The position numbers and the translations under genes were made by a program. The notes under the pieces were generated by a model. It did not search any database. It saw only the letters and a program-made list of their open reading frames with translations, and was not told the DNA's origin. From CAYQTO01 sp964420455 (GTDB taxonomy: Bacteria > Sumerlaeota > Sumerlaeia > SLMS01), in contig CAYQTO010000004.1 of assembly GCA_964420455.1 (NCBI GenBank), forward strand, positions 8,627 to 72,626: a DNA stretch of 64,000 nt. The letters run 5' to 3'. This document shows, one piece after another, positions 54,458 through 62,605 of the stretch (positions are counted from its first letter, which is position 1; each line of letters opens with the position of its first letter).

Positions 54458-55324
54458 ATGATTCGGAACCTTGCCCTTTGCATGCTGGCGGCCGGCCTTG
54501 CCGCACCCGCCACGGCCCAGATCTCTGCGTCGGACTTCAGCGCCACCGCTGCCTTCCGCGAAGACTTTGCCGGCTCCCTCACCGGCCAGTGGGAAATCAA
54601 TCCGGACAACACGGCCGCCGTTATCGACGTCCTGACGCCATCGATCTCCACCAGCGGCAATGCCGTTATCGACGCCACAGACGGCGTTTTGGTGATGGGG
54701 AACAATTCGAGCACGTATTCCGGAAACTTTGGCCTTCAATACTACCAGTGCATCAACTCGGCGAACGACGGTTCGGGCGACGACTTCACGAACCTCGACA
54801 GTTGTTACATCCTTGCCCGGATTTACGTGCTCGCCCCTGGGGAAGTCAGTGCGAACATTGCGGGGGCCAATGGCCGGTGGCAGGTGGGTCCCTATATCCA
54901 CGGTGAGTCGAATGTGAGCGGGCCCCTGTTCCGTGCGGCGCCGTTCTACAACAATGACGGTACCGGTGGCGGCCCCGGCGCGGGCTGGCGCGGTATGAAC
55001 GGCCCGGATGGCCTCTTCACCAACACAGGCACGATCGCGTCCTCTGCCTGGCGCCTCTTCTCGATCATGACCCTGGTCGATGGTGACACAGAGACCGTCG
55101 ACCCGGTCGCGGTTGGCTTCGACGCCAACGGCGACGGCACCATCGACGAGGGCACCACCGACGAGTTCAACATCGTCCAGCGCGACCAGACCGATGATCC
55201 CTTTGGCCCCTTCGGCATCTTTACCGTTGGCGACGTCAACATTGACAATAACCCACTCCTCATTGACTGGATCGAGCTGCGGCTCCCAGCCGGTACCAGC
55301 GAGAAGGATTGGCACCTCTACTGA
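54458..55324 (+). CDS. Secreted protein of unknown function with EF-hand-like loop
   Basis: 288 residues from ATG 54458, with AGGAGG six bases before and a clean Sec signal (RNLALCMLAAGLAAPATAQ). The mature part is rich in Asn, Asp, Gly, Ser, with beta-sandwich character (FREDFAGSLTGQWEINPDN, resembling LamG/concanavalin-like sandwiches) and a Ca-binding-like loop DANGDGTIDEG. No catalytic motif is recognised. It lies alone between gyrA and a terminator, so it is probably monocistronic. Confidence 0.75.
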   Translation: MIRNLALCMLAAGLAAPATAQISASDFSATAAFREDFAGSLTGQWEINPDNTAAVIDVLTPSISTSGNAVIDATDGVLVMGNNSSTYSGNFGLQYYQCINSANDGSGDDFTNLDSCYILARIYVLAPGEVSANIAGANGRWQVGPYIHGESNVSGPLFRAAPFYNNDGTGGGPGAGWRGMNGPDGLFTNTGTIASSAWRLFSIMTLVDGDTETVDPVAVGFDANGDGTIDEGTTDEFNIVQRDQTDDPFGPFGIFTVGDVNIDNNPLLIDWIELRLPAGTSEKDWHLY

Positions 55325-55353
55325 TTCACGTCCTTCAGGGCACGGTCATTCCT

Positions 55354-55391
55354 CGGGGCGTCGCGTTGATCGCGGCGCCCCGCTTCTTTTT
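55354..55391 (+). terminator. Rho-independent terminator after the secreted protein gene
   Basis: Stem CGGGGCG (55354-55360) / CGCCCCG (55376-55382), with an inner CGCG/CGCG pairing, followed by CTTCTTTTT. Confidence 0.8.
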
Positions 55392-55460
55392 GCTTCCTCG
55401 CCGGATGCCCGGTTGCAACGCGACCTCCAGCGTCAGTAATCTCCTGTCCGGAGGTGGCAC

Positions 55461-57017
55461 TTGAAAGTAGACCTTACGGACTTCGAACGCCGGATGAGGA
55501 TCCGCCAGCTGGCTGCGGGCGACTACGAGCAACTCGTCGACCTCCAGCGCCAGTGTTTCCCCAAGATGGCCCCCTGGGACCGCGAGCATTTCGACACCTT
55601 TGTCCAAAAGTTCCCCGAAGGCCAGATCGGTCTCGAGATCGACGGTCAGCTGATTGGCTCCTGCTCCAGCCTCATTGTCGACTACGACCTCTACTCGGAC
55701 TGGCACGACTGGCAGACGATCTCGAGCGGTGGCATGCTCGAGAACCACAACCCCAACGGCGACATGCTCTATGGCATCGAGATCATGGTGCACCCGGAGT
55801 TTCGGGGGATGAAGCTCGCCCGGCGGCTCTATGACGCCCGGAAGGAATTGGTCCGCGAGCGCAACCTCAAGGGCATCGTCATCGGCGGCCGCATCCCCGG
55901 ATATGCGAATCATCGCGACGAGATGTCGCCCTATGAATACGTCCAGAAGGTCCAGGAGAAGCAGATGTTCGACCCGGTGCTGACGGCGCAGCTGGCGAAC
56001 GGGTTCGAGGTCAAGCGGCTGCTGCCCGATTACCTCCCGAGCGACGAGGACAGCGCCGGATGGGCCACCCACATGGAGTGGCTGAACCTCGACTTCCGCC
56101 CGTTCAAGAAGCGCTCCATTCGTCCCGTCCAGCTGGTCCGTATCGCCGCCGTCCAGTACCAGATGCGCCAGATCCACCGCTTCGAGGACCTCCAGGAGCA
56201 GGTCGACTTTTTTGTCTCCACCGCCTCCGACTACCACGCCGATTTCGTCGTCTTTCCCGAGCTGATCACCGTCCAGCTCCTTTCCATCATGAAGATCACC
56301 CGGGCGAGCGAGGGGGCCCGTCGCCTGACCGAGCACACGCCCCGCTACATGGAGATGTTCCGCGAGCTCGCCCTCGGCTATAACATCAACATCATTGGCG
56401 GGTCCCAGTTCGTGCTCCTCGACGACCGTCTTTACAATGTGGCCTTCCTCTTTCGCCGTGATGGCACCATCGAGGAGCAGTTCAAGCTCCACATCACGCC
56501 GGCCGAGTGGAAGTGGTGGGGGGTCCAGGGCGGCGACCGCGTGCGCGTCTTCGATACCGACAGTGGCCGCGTCGCCATCCTCATCTGCTACGATATCGAG
56601 TTCCCTGAGCTGGCCCGCATCGCCACCAAGAAGGGCGCCCAGATCATCTTCTGCCCCTTCAACACCGACGAGCGGAACGGATACCTCCGCGTGCGCAATT
56701 GCGCACTGGCCCGCTGCATCGAAAACCACCTCTACGTGGTTGCCGCCGGCTGCACCGGCAACCTTCCCCAGGCGCCCGTCGCCGACCTCCATTACGCCCA
56801 GTCCGGCATCTATACACCCTCCGACGTGCCCTTCAGCCGCGACGGCATCGCCGCCGAGTGCACGCCGAACGTCGAGACCATGATCGTCCAGGACCTCGAC
56901 CTCGAGCAGCTCCGCCGTCACCGTTACACGGGCACCACGCGCAACTGGCTCGACCGCCGCCGCGACCTCTACGAGGTCCGCTTTCGCGAAGGCGATGGCC
57001 CCGACCAGATCGTCTAG
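55461..57017 (+). CDS. GNAT acetyltransferase fused to a nitrilase-type carbon-nitrogen hydrolase
   Basis: 518 residues from TTG 55461, behind GGAGGTGG. Residues 10-215 are a GNAT domain (IRQLAAGDYEQLVDLQRQCF, IEIMVHPEFRGMKLARRLYD with the acetyl-CoA loop). Residues about 225-500 are a nitrilase-superfamily hydrolase with the triad Glu in VVFPE, Lys in EQFKLHITPAEW and Cys in ILICYDIEFPE. This fusion is known from several phyla; the amidase presumably acts on an amide whose amine is acetylated, but no substrate is established. A GTGTATAGAT-type variant of the repeated word sits near 56809. Confidence 0.9.
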   Translation: MKVDLTDFERRMRIRQLAAGDYEQLVDLQRQCFPKMAPWDREHFDTFVQKFPEGQIGLEIDGQLIGSCSSLIVDYDLYSDWHDWQTISSGGMLENHNPNGDMLYGIEIMVHPEFRGMKLARRLYDARKELVRERNLKGIVIGGRIPGYANHRDEMSPYEYVQKVQEKQMFDPVLTAQLANGFEVKRLLPDYLPSDEDSAGWATHMEWLNLDFRPFKKRSIRPVQLVRIAAVQYQMRQIHRFEDLQEQVDFFVSTASDYHADFVVFPELITVQLLSIMKITRASEGARRLTEHTPRYMEMFRELALGYNINIIGGSQFVLLDDRLYNVAFLFRRDGTIEEQFKLHITPAEWKWWGVQGGDRVRVFDTDSGRVAILICYDIEFPELARIATKKGAQIIFCPFNTDERNGYLRVRNCALARCIENHLYVVAAGCTGNLPQAPVADLHYAQSGIYTPSDVPFSRDGIAAECTPNVETMIVQDLDLEQLRRHRYTGTTRNWLDRRRDLYEVRFREGDGPDQIV

Positions 57018-57047
57018 ATAACCGCACGCGCCGGATGGTGGCGGGAA

Positions 57048-57662
57048 TCAGCCGGTATCTGGTCTGCGTGCACGGACACGGTAATGATGGTCGTCCTCGC
57101 TCGCCATGACGTGGGCGAACCCCGCCGCCTGAACAAGCCGTCCCACCTCCTCCACCGGCGGCAGCATATCCTCGGCAACGGCCGACTTCGACCGATGGAG
57201 GTCGTTCAGCTCGGCCCGGCTGGAGAAGTGCACAATATCGAGCATCCCACCGGGTAGCAGCAGGTCGCGGCATGCTGCCAAGGTCGCCGCCCAGGGCCGA
57301 AGGTGGGGAAAGGTGTTAATGATCAGAAGTTGGTTGAGGAGACCGGGGGAAAACGGGCTGGCCTGAACGGTCGAGCGCACCAGTGCCACATTTTCCAAAC
57401 CGGCCAATCGTGCACGGGCTACGCCAAGCATCCCACGGGAAGGATCCATCCCCACGGCAAGCCCGTCCTTTCCCACCGTCCTTGCGAGCAACTGTGTATA
57501 TCTGCCGGTTCCGCACCCGGCGTCGAGGACGCGGTCGCCGAGCCGGATGGTGAGGCTCGCGAGCCAGGGCCCGTAGTAGGGAAACGCGTCCGGCGGCGGG
57601 ACCTGATCGTCCCACCGCGTGGCCAGGTCGTCAAAGAAGGAGGAGGCGGCGGCGTCCGTCAG
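57048..57662 (-). CDS. SAM-dependent methyltransferase, apparently starting at CTG
   Basis: The reading frame is class I methyltransferase from its first residues (SSFFDDLATRWDDQVPPPDA), through the SAM loop VLDAGCGTGRYTQLLA, VGMDPSRGML and INTFPHLRP. Yet from the preceding in-frame stop to the TTG at 57491, which would delete the SAM loop, there is no ATG, GTG or TTG. The CTG at 57662-57660 overlaps the stop of the upstream gene as CTGA, exactly like the ATGA/GTGA couplings seen elsewhere in this window, giving 204 residues. It follows an ECF transporter S component. Substrate unknown. Confidence 0.75.
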   Translation of the reverse strand: MTDAAASSFFDDLATRWDDQVPPPDAFPYYGPWLASLTIRLGDRVLDAGCGTGRYTQLLARTVGKDGLAVGMDPSRGMLGVARARLAGLENVALVRSTVQASPFSPGLLNQLLIINTFPHLRPWAATLAACRDLLLPGGMLDIVHFSSRAELNDLHRSKSAVAEDMLPPVEEVGRLVQAAGFAHVMASEDDHHYRVRARRPDTG

Positions 57663-58219
57663 GCCGCCGAATCCGGGTCAAAATCGCGAAAGAACCTAAG
57701 GAGAACCGGCAGCACCAACAGGTTGACCGACAGGCCGACGATGCCCAAGGAGGCCCCGGCCACCGCCGCCGAGGTGCCCGCGCCGAGGACCGCCATCAGG
57801 AGCACGACGGCCACCGCGCGGTTCGCCACGATGCCGGCAAGGACCAGACCCCAAAGGGGAAGCGCGGTCGTCCGGTTCAGCAGGCGCACCGCCAGCACCG
57901 TCGCGAGGCCCTCGGCCACGAGGATCGGCAGAATCGGTGGGGCCATCGGCGGCATGCCGGTGATCAGGAACGAGGAGACGGGGAGGACGACCGCCGCGCC
58001 GAGGGCGAGCGGGAGCGGCAACAGGAACGCACCGAGAAAGACGGGAATCGCGAGGGGCATCAACACGGGCCCCAGGTTGCCCCAGGGCAGCAGGTGCACC
58101 AGGGCGGGAAGGAGGAAGGCGAGACCTGCCAAGGCCACGGCACGGATCAGTGCATCCGCCGAGGAGGGCTTGGCCAGTGGCAGGATGGAGGGGGCATTCA
58201 TGCGGGCCGCATGGGACAT
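57659..58219 (-). CDS. ECF transporter S component-like membrane protein
   Basis: 186 residues from ATG 58219 (GGAGGT 11 bases before). Six hydrophobic helices; the pattern LGPVLMPLAIPVFLGAFLLP, then SSFLITGMPPMAPPILPI, is that of vitamin-type S components of energy-coupling factor transporters. It would bind a small vitamin or precursor and pair with a shared EcfT/EcfA module encoded elsewhere. The ligand cannot be read from sequence. The downstream methyltransferase starts on its stop codon. Confidence 0.65.
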   Translation of the reverse strand: MSHAARMNAPSILPLAKPSSADALIRAVALAGLAFLLPALVHLLPWGNLGPVLMPLAIPVFLGAFLLPLPLALGAAVVLPVSSFLITGMPPMAPPILPILVAEGLATVLAVRLLNRTTALPLWGLVLAGIVANRAVAVVLLMAVLGAGTSAAVAGASLGIVGLSVNLLVLPVLLRFFRDFDPDSAA

Positions 58220-58247
58220 TTGGATCGGACCTCCAATGGGTAAATTT

Positions 58248-58853
58248 TCAGGGTGCGTCCGGGTTGATCGCGTTGTCCGCAAACCGCTGGCTGCGGACGA
58301 TGTCGCCATCGCTGACAGTTCCGTTGGTCGGGTCGTAAGCGATGTTGAGCTTGATGTCTGTGCCGCGGTCGCGGTCGGGGCCAGCAGAAACAAGGCGCCA
58401 TTCGCCCCACGCGGGGAGCAACTGCGCGGCGAAGGGCGGCCCGGGGGAAGGGAAATTGCCGACGTGCTGGCGCATGTTCAGGTACTCGATGAGCCGAAGC
58501 TCTGAAAGTCCGGCAAAATCCGTCGCAAAAACGTCCGGCAGGCGGGTGGTCAGGTAGGCGATCGGGGTGCTGATGCGGGGACTGACGAAAGCCATCTGGT
58601 CGTTGAAGTCGTTCACGGTGGCGGGAATCTCCGGGATGCCCGCGCTTGAGATGCGACCGTAGACCGGATAGACGTTGTTGTCGAGGGCGTAGGCCTCGAG
58701 GGCGGTGGCGAAGCTCCGCATGTCCGCCTGGGCGCGGCTGACCTTCGACCGGGTCTGCGCCTCAAGGAAGTTCGGCACCGCAATGGCCGCAAGGATCGCA
58801 ATGATCGCCACGACGATCAACAGCTCGATGAGAGTAAAGGCGCGTGCCGACAC
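58248..58853 (-). CDS. Type IV pilin-like / type II secretion pseudopilin
   Basis: 201 residues from GTG 58853 (AGGGGAACCAA upstream). The prepilin signal is very short, with cleavage expected before FTLIELLIVVAIIAILAA (Glu at +5), so it is processed by a PilD-type peptidase and N-methylated. The C-terminal part has SAGPDRDRGTDIKLNIAYDP and TNGTVSDGDIVRS, a signature common in pilin-like proteins of Planctomycetota-related phyla. It may belong to a secretion or pilus system whose other genes are elsewhere. It lies between an ECF gene and a SUMF1 gene on the same strand. Confidence 0.9.
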   Translation of the reverse strand: MSARAFTLIELLIVVAIIAILAAIAVPNFLEAQTRSKVSRAQADMRSFATALEAYALDNNVYPVYGRISSAGIPEIPATVNDFNDQMAFVSPRISTPIAYLTTRLPDVFATDFAGLSELRLIEYLNMRQHVGNFPSPGPPFAAQLLPAWGEWRLVSAGPDRDRGTDIKLNIAYDPTNGTVSDGDIVRSQRFADNAINPDAP

Positions 58854-58929
58854 TTGGTTCCCCTATGTGAAAATCGGGCAGAGGAGACAGCAGCTGGGCG
58901 ATTGTGGTCAAGTGCCACAATGGTGACGC

Positions 58930-60297
58930 TCAGCGCGTGATGGCGAGGCGAAATCCGAGGTTGCTGCCCCGGCTGAAGGGGAGTCCCTCGAGCCGTTGGG
59001 CAGAGCGGCAGTTTCCCGCCTCGGAGAACCATCCACCGCCCCGCAGGGTTCGCGTGTCCCCCATTGCCGGTCCCGTGGGATTGGTCTTCGGCTGTGCCGT
59101 GTACGGACCCCCGCGGTCGTGGCACCACTCCCAAACGTTGCCCGCCATGTCATAAGCCCCCACCGGCGATGGCGAATCCACCGTGGCCTGGCCGGTGAGG
59201 GTGAGCGTCGTTGACCCGTCGAAGAAGCCCACCGGCGAAGTGAAGGGCGGCGCCGCGAGCCCCACCGGATTGTTGTTCAGGAGACACGCCCGCGTCGTCG
59301 GCAGGTCGTCTGCCACCACGCCATAGATCCAGTGGCGGCTTCCGTCCCAGGCCGCGGCGCGTTCCCACTCCGATTCCGTGGGCAGGCGATACCCGGCGGC
59401 GTACTGAACGCCCGGCGTCCCGGGTTCCGCGTCCACGAGTTCCCACGCGCCGAGATCATAGGCCCGGGGGCGCCCCTCGCGTTCCGACAGAAAGTTGCAG
59501 AACGCCACCGCGCCATACCAGGTCACGTTATGGACCGGGTGATCGCCGAGGTCCTCGAGGCCGGCGGCGGCTGGCCGTGTCACCGGCAGGAAACCGGCCG
59601 GCGTCCACTCCACATCCGACGTTCCGTCCGCGATGAAGGCGAGCGGCTGGGGATCGCCGGCCGTTGGCGCCAGCACCAGCGTCCCCGTTGTGTTATACAC
59701 GTCCCCCTCCGCCGAGGCCACAATACGCCCCCGCGCCAGCGCCCAATTCATCACCTCCGCGAACTGTGCGTTGGTTACTTCGAAACGCCCAATTTCGTAA
59801 GCCGAGAGGGTGACCTCGTGGCGGGGATCCTCGAAGTCCGTTCCGAAAGTGGCATCGTCGCCCGTGTCTGTTCGACCCATGGTGAAGGTCGACGCCGGGA
59901 CGCTGACGAATTCGGCAAAGGCCCCCGGCGGGGGAGGAGGCGCCTCGGTTGCGGTGAGCACAACGGTCGCCTCGGGCCAGACAACTTCCCCGAGGTCCGC
60001 ACGCGCGTCCCAGGTGATCGTCCTGCCTTCGCCGGGAAGGATGCCGCCCCCAACATCGCCGGAAAGGAACGACCCATCGGGGTAATGGAGATTCTCGTCG
60101 GTGGGCCCATCGGCGACGCCCATCGAGAGATACACCGGATTGTCCGCGCCGGTCAGGTCGTAGGTCACGTCGACCAGCCCCGAGTCGTCCGGCCGCTGGG
60201 ACGCGACCACATTCGAGACGAGCGGCTGCGTATAGACGTTTCGTACCAGGCCGAGGCAGGCCAGGGCAGCTAGCGCGATGATCCGGAGGCGCGTCAT
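58930..60297 (-). CDS. Secreted SUMF1 (formylglycine-generating enzyme-like) domain protein
   Basis: 455 residues from ATG 60297, starting with a signal sequence (TRLRIIALAALACLGLV). The first 140 residues are a beta-rich fold (VDVTYDLTGADNPVYLSMGVAD, ITWDARADLGEV). The SUMF1/FGE domain runs from about 155: FTMGRTDTGDD, YEIGRFEVTNAQF, HPVHNVTWYGAVAFCNFLSE, YRLPTESEWERAAAW, NVWEWCHDRGGPY and RGGGWFSEAGNCRSA with the final GFRLA. True FGE catalytic cysteines are not clearly conserved, so it may be a binding rather than oxidising member. The small upstream gene ends two bases before its start. One GTCTATAC word is in the signal-peptide region. Confidence 0.85.
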   Translation of the reverse strand: MTRLRIIALAALACLGLVRNVYTQPLVSNVVASQRPDDSGLVDVTYDLTGADNPVYLSMGVADGPTDENLHYPDGSFLSGDVGGGILPGEGRTITWDARADLGEVVWPEATVVLTATEAPPPPPGAFAEFVSVPASTFTMGRTDTGDDATFGTDFEDPRHEVTLSAYEIGRFEVTNAQFAEVMNWALARGRIVASAEGDVYNTTGTLVLAPTAGDPQPLAFIADGTSDVEWTPAGFLPVTRPAAAGLEDLGDHPVHNVTWYGAVAFCNFLSEREGRPRAYDLGAWELVDAEPGTPGVQYAAGYRLPTESEWERAAAWDGSRHWIYGVVADDLPTTRACLLNNNPVGLAAPPFTSPVGFFDGSTTLTLTGQATVDSPSPVGAYDMAGNVWEWCHDRGGPYTAQPKTNPTGPAMGDTRTLRGGGWFSEAGNCRSAQRLEGLPFSRGSNLGFRLAITR

Positions 60298-60299
60298 GC

Positions 60300-60509
60300 C
60301 TAACGGAGCCTCCACTGGGTGGTCTGGTTGCCCCCGCGCGTATCCAACCGAAAGGCGGGGGAGGTCTCGCTCGTGCCTGGGCCGATGACGACCTTCGCGA
60401 CCGGCTCCCGGGACACCCCCGCGGTCTCCGCTACCGAAAGCACCGCAATCGATCCCCCCGACAGGACGAGAAAACCGAGCAGCAGCATTCTCCACTTGTT
60501 CTCTTTCAT
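60300..60509 (-). CDS. Small secreted or anchored protein upstream of the SUMF1 gene
   Basis: 69 residues from ATG 60509 (GGAGG eight bases before). The first 27 residues form a signal or anchor (KWRMLLLGFLVLSGGSIAVLSVA); about 40 soluble residues remain, with GNQTTQWRLR at the end. It is separated from the SUMF1 gene by two bases, so the two are co-expressed. No family recognised. Confidence 0.55.
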   Translation of the reverse strand: MKENKWRMLLLGFLVLSGGSIAVLSVAETAGVSREPVAKVVIGPGTSETSPAFRLDTRGGNQTTQWRLR

Positions 60510-60581
60510 CACTCCGCCTCCGGCCGGGATTTCTCAAGCCAAGCTGGGATGTGGTGATGTGTGACCGGACATTGACAAGCT

Positions 60582-62054
60582 CTATCGCAGGGCGGCGTTC
60601 CAGTCGGACTCGCGGAGGTGACGCTGGAGCGCCTCGAGGGCCGACTCGATCTGGCGCCGGTCCTCCGTCTCGGCCAGGGGCACATCGTTCCGGCCCAACG
60701 CATCGAGTCGCGCAATCACCTCGCCGATCTTTAGATGTTGGGCCTCCGCCGCCGGTTGATAGCCGTTGATGCCCCCCTTGTGGACGACTTCCGACAGGAC
60801 TCCCGCCTCGACCAGGTCGCCCAGGACGTCCTTGGCCGTGCCCATGGGAATGGCAAGGCGTGCGGCCAGTTCCTCTGCCGCGGGAGCCGGCCTTGCCGCG
60901 GCAAAGTCGTCCATCGACGCCTTGGCCAGACACAACGCCACCAGTCGTCGCGCCCGCGGGCTCAAGGGCCCCTCCTCGTCGGTCACCTCCCCCAGGTGCG
61001 CGTACTGGTGCGAGTAGGCGAACTCCGCCCCCAGCAACACGATCATCCAGCTCAACTGGAGCCATGTCAGGAAAAGCGGCAGTGCCGCGAAAGTACCATA
61101 GATCGCGTTCGCGCCCGAGATGCCTATCTGGAACCGTACATACGCGTATTGCGTCAGCTGGTACAGGACACCGGCAAAGAGTCCCCCATACAGCGCCGAC
61201 GAAGGGTTCACCCGCGTGTTCGGCATGAAGAGATAGACGAAGGCGAAAAGCAGCCCAAAGAGCAGCGATGGCAACCCGAGCAGGGCGAACCGCGTCGGCC
61301 CGCCGAGAATCGCCAGCCATTCGTTCCCCTCGACCACCATCAGGAAACGGCTCGCAAGGAACGCGGTCGCGCTCGTCGAGATGAGGAAAAGCACCGGCGA
61401 AATCATCATCACCGACAGATAGTCGCTCAGCTTCCTGACCCAGCTGCGCCCCTCGCGCACATGCCAGATGATGTTGAACGAATACTCGATGTTGCCCAGG
61501 AGCTTGATCACCGTCCAGAGCAGCACAATGACACCGAGGCCCGCCACCACGCCCCCCTGCGCATTGTCGAGCATGTTCGACGCGAAGTTGATCGCCTGGT
61601 CGACGACCTGCGCCTGCCCCTCCGTCAGGTTTGTCACCGTCGTTGTGGACGCATCGTCCGCGCTTGCCATTGCGTCCATGGCGAGACCCTCGGTCGTGGC
61701 GGACGCCTCCGCGGTCAACGTGGGGGTGGTCACCATATCCGGCTCGTTGGCCGGCGTCGGATCGATTTCGACGATATTGCCGCCGCTTGCCAGCTTGCGC
61801 ACCTCCGCCTCGAGCGTCCGGTGCAGCCCGAACCCCTTCGCGACGCCGAACGCGAGCGCCAGCACCGGCACGATCGACAGCAGCGTATAGAACGTCAGCG
61901 CCGACGCCTGCAGTGAGCACTGGTCGCGGTTGAACTCGCGAAAGGTCATCATCACCAGCCGAAGGGGAAACAGCCACACCCGCCGCGAGAACGGCTCGTT
62001 CTCCATGCGAATCCGCCACAGGTCGTGCGTCAGGAACTGGACGATGGCCTTCAC
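60582..62054 (-). CDS. YihY family membrane protein (formerly RNase BN)
   Basis: 490 residues from GTG 62054, preceded by GAGGTA; an ATG at 62111 would add an atypical tail. Six membrane helices carry the YihY/virulence-factor-BrkB markers: QASALTFYTLLSIVPVLALAF, WTVIKLLGNIEYSFNIIW, FVYLFMPNTRV, GGLFAGVLYQLTQYAYV and the YGTFAALPLFLTWLQLSWM block. A 50-residue periplasmic insertion (Thr/Ala-rich) follows the first helix. A C-terminal soluble region of about 110 residues looks like a winged helix (AEELAARLAIPMGTAKDVLGDLVEAGV), as in some longer YihY proteins. Function of the family is unsettled. Confidence 0.88.
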   Translation of the reverse strand: MKAIVQFLTHDLWRIRMENEPFSRRVWLFPLRLVMMTFREFNRDQCSLQASALTFYTLLSIVPVLALAFGVAKGFGLHRTLEAEVRKLASGGNIVEIDPTPANEPDMVTTPTLTAEASATTEGLAMDAMASADDASTTTVTNLTEGQAQVVDQAINFASNMLDNAQGGVVAGLGVIVLLWTVIKLLGNIEYSFNIIWHVREGRSWVRKLSDYLSVMMISPVLFLISTSATAFLASRFLMVVEGNEWLAILGGPTRFALLGLPSLLFGLLFAFVYLFMPNTRVNPSSALYGGLFAGVLYQLTQYAYVRFQIGISGANAIYGTFAALPLFLTWLQLSWMIVLLGAEFAYSHQYAHLGEVTDEEGPLSPRARRLVALCLAKASMDDFAAARPAPAAEELAARLAIPMGTAKDVLGDLVEAGVLSEVVHKGGINGYQPAAEAQHLKIGEVIARLDALGRNDVPLAETEDRRQIESALEALQRHLRESDWNAALR

Positions 62055-62302
62055 GGGTACCTCGGTACTTGGGAATGATGGAATTGGAAGAATCCCCCTC
62101 GCGGGATGCAAGCGCGGAGACGTGCCTCACAAATCCCGACGCCACGGAACCGGGAATGTCTCTGGGCCCGGGCATGACGGACGTCGAAACGATGCAGATG
62201 CTCCGCCTCACCAAGCGGCAAGGCTTCTCCCCCCTTCACCCTTGCGTGCCTGCTTCCTTGCCGCTCCCCTCTCGATTAATTGCTTCAGGGGGCACCCTCT
62301 TC

Positions 62303-62605
62303 ATGCGAGGCTACGCACGCTTTCGTTCAGAGAACCTGATCCTCCGCGACGAACTGGCCATCGACCGCACCCTCCTTGCGAACGAGCGCACCCTCCTCGC
62401 CTATCTCCGCACCGGCCTCGCCCTGATGATCGCCGGCGCCACGATCATCCACTTCGCCGAGTCCTTCTGGTTTCTGGCGACGGGCGTCGCCTGCGTCCCC
62501 ATCGGATTGCTCTGTTCCATCATCGGGTTCCAACGCTTCGATCGTGTCCGGCGGGCCCTTCGCCCGGTTCGCCGCGGCAACCGTCGCCCAACCCCCAAAG
62601 GATGA
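62303..62605 (+). CDS. DUF202 (YidH-like) membrane protein
   Basis: 100 residues from ATG 62303 with AGGGGG 11 bases before. Typical DUF202 pattern: RDELAIDRTLLANERTLLAYLRTGLALMIAG, then a second helix (FLATGVACVPIGLLCSIIGF) and a basic tail. Function unknown. It overlaps the next start by ATGA. Confidence 0.8.
   Translation: MRGYARFRSENLILRDELAIDRTLLANERTLLAYLRTGLALMIAGATIIHFAESFWFLATGVACVPIGLLCSIIGFQRFDRVRRALRPVRRGNRRPTPKG

Noticed and set aside
58930..62214. One 1094-codon open frame on the minus strand covering both the SUMF1 gene and the YihY gene region
   Set aside because: Its first 640 codons are compositionally odd (Gly/Arg-rich) and lie antiparallel in frame to nothing known, while the same DNA encodes the well-recognised YihY protein and the small exported gene. 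Only the last 455 codons make a protein with signal peptide and SUMF1 domain.
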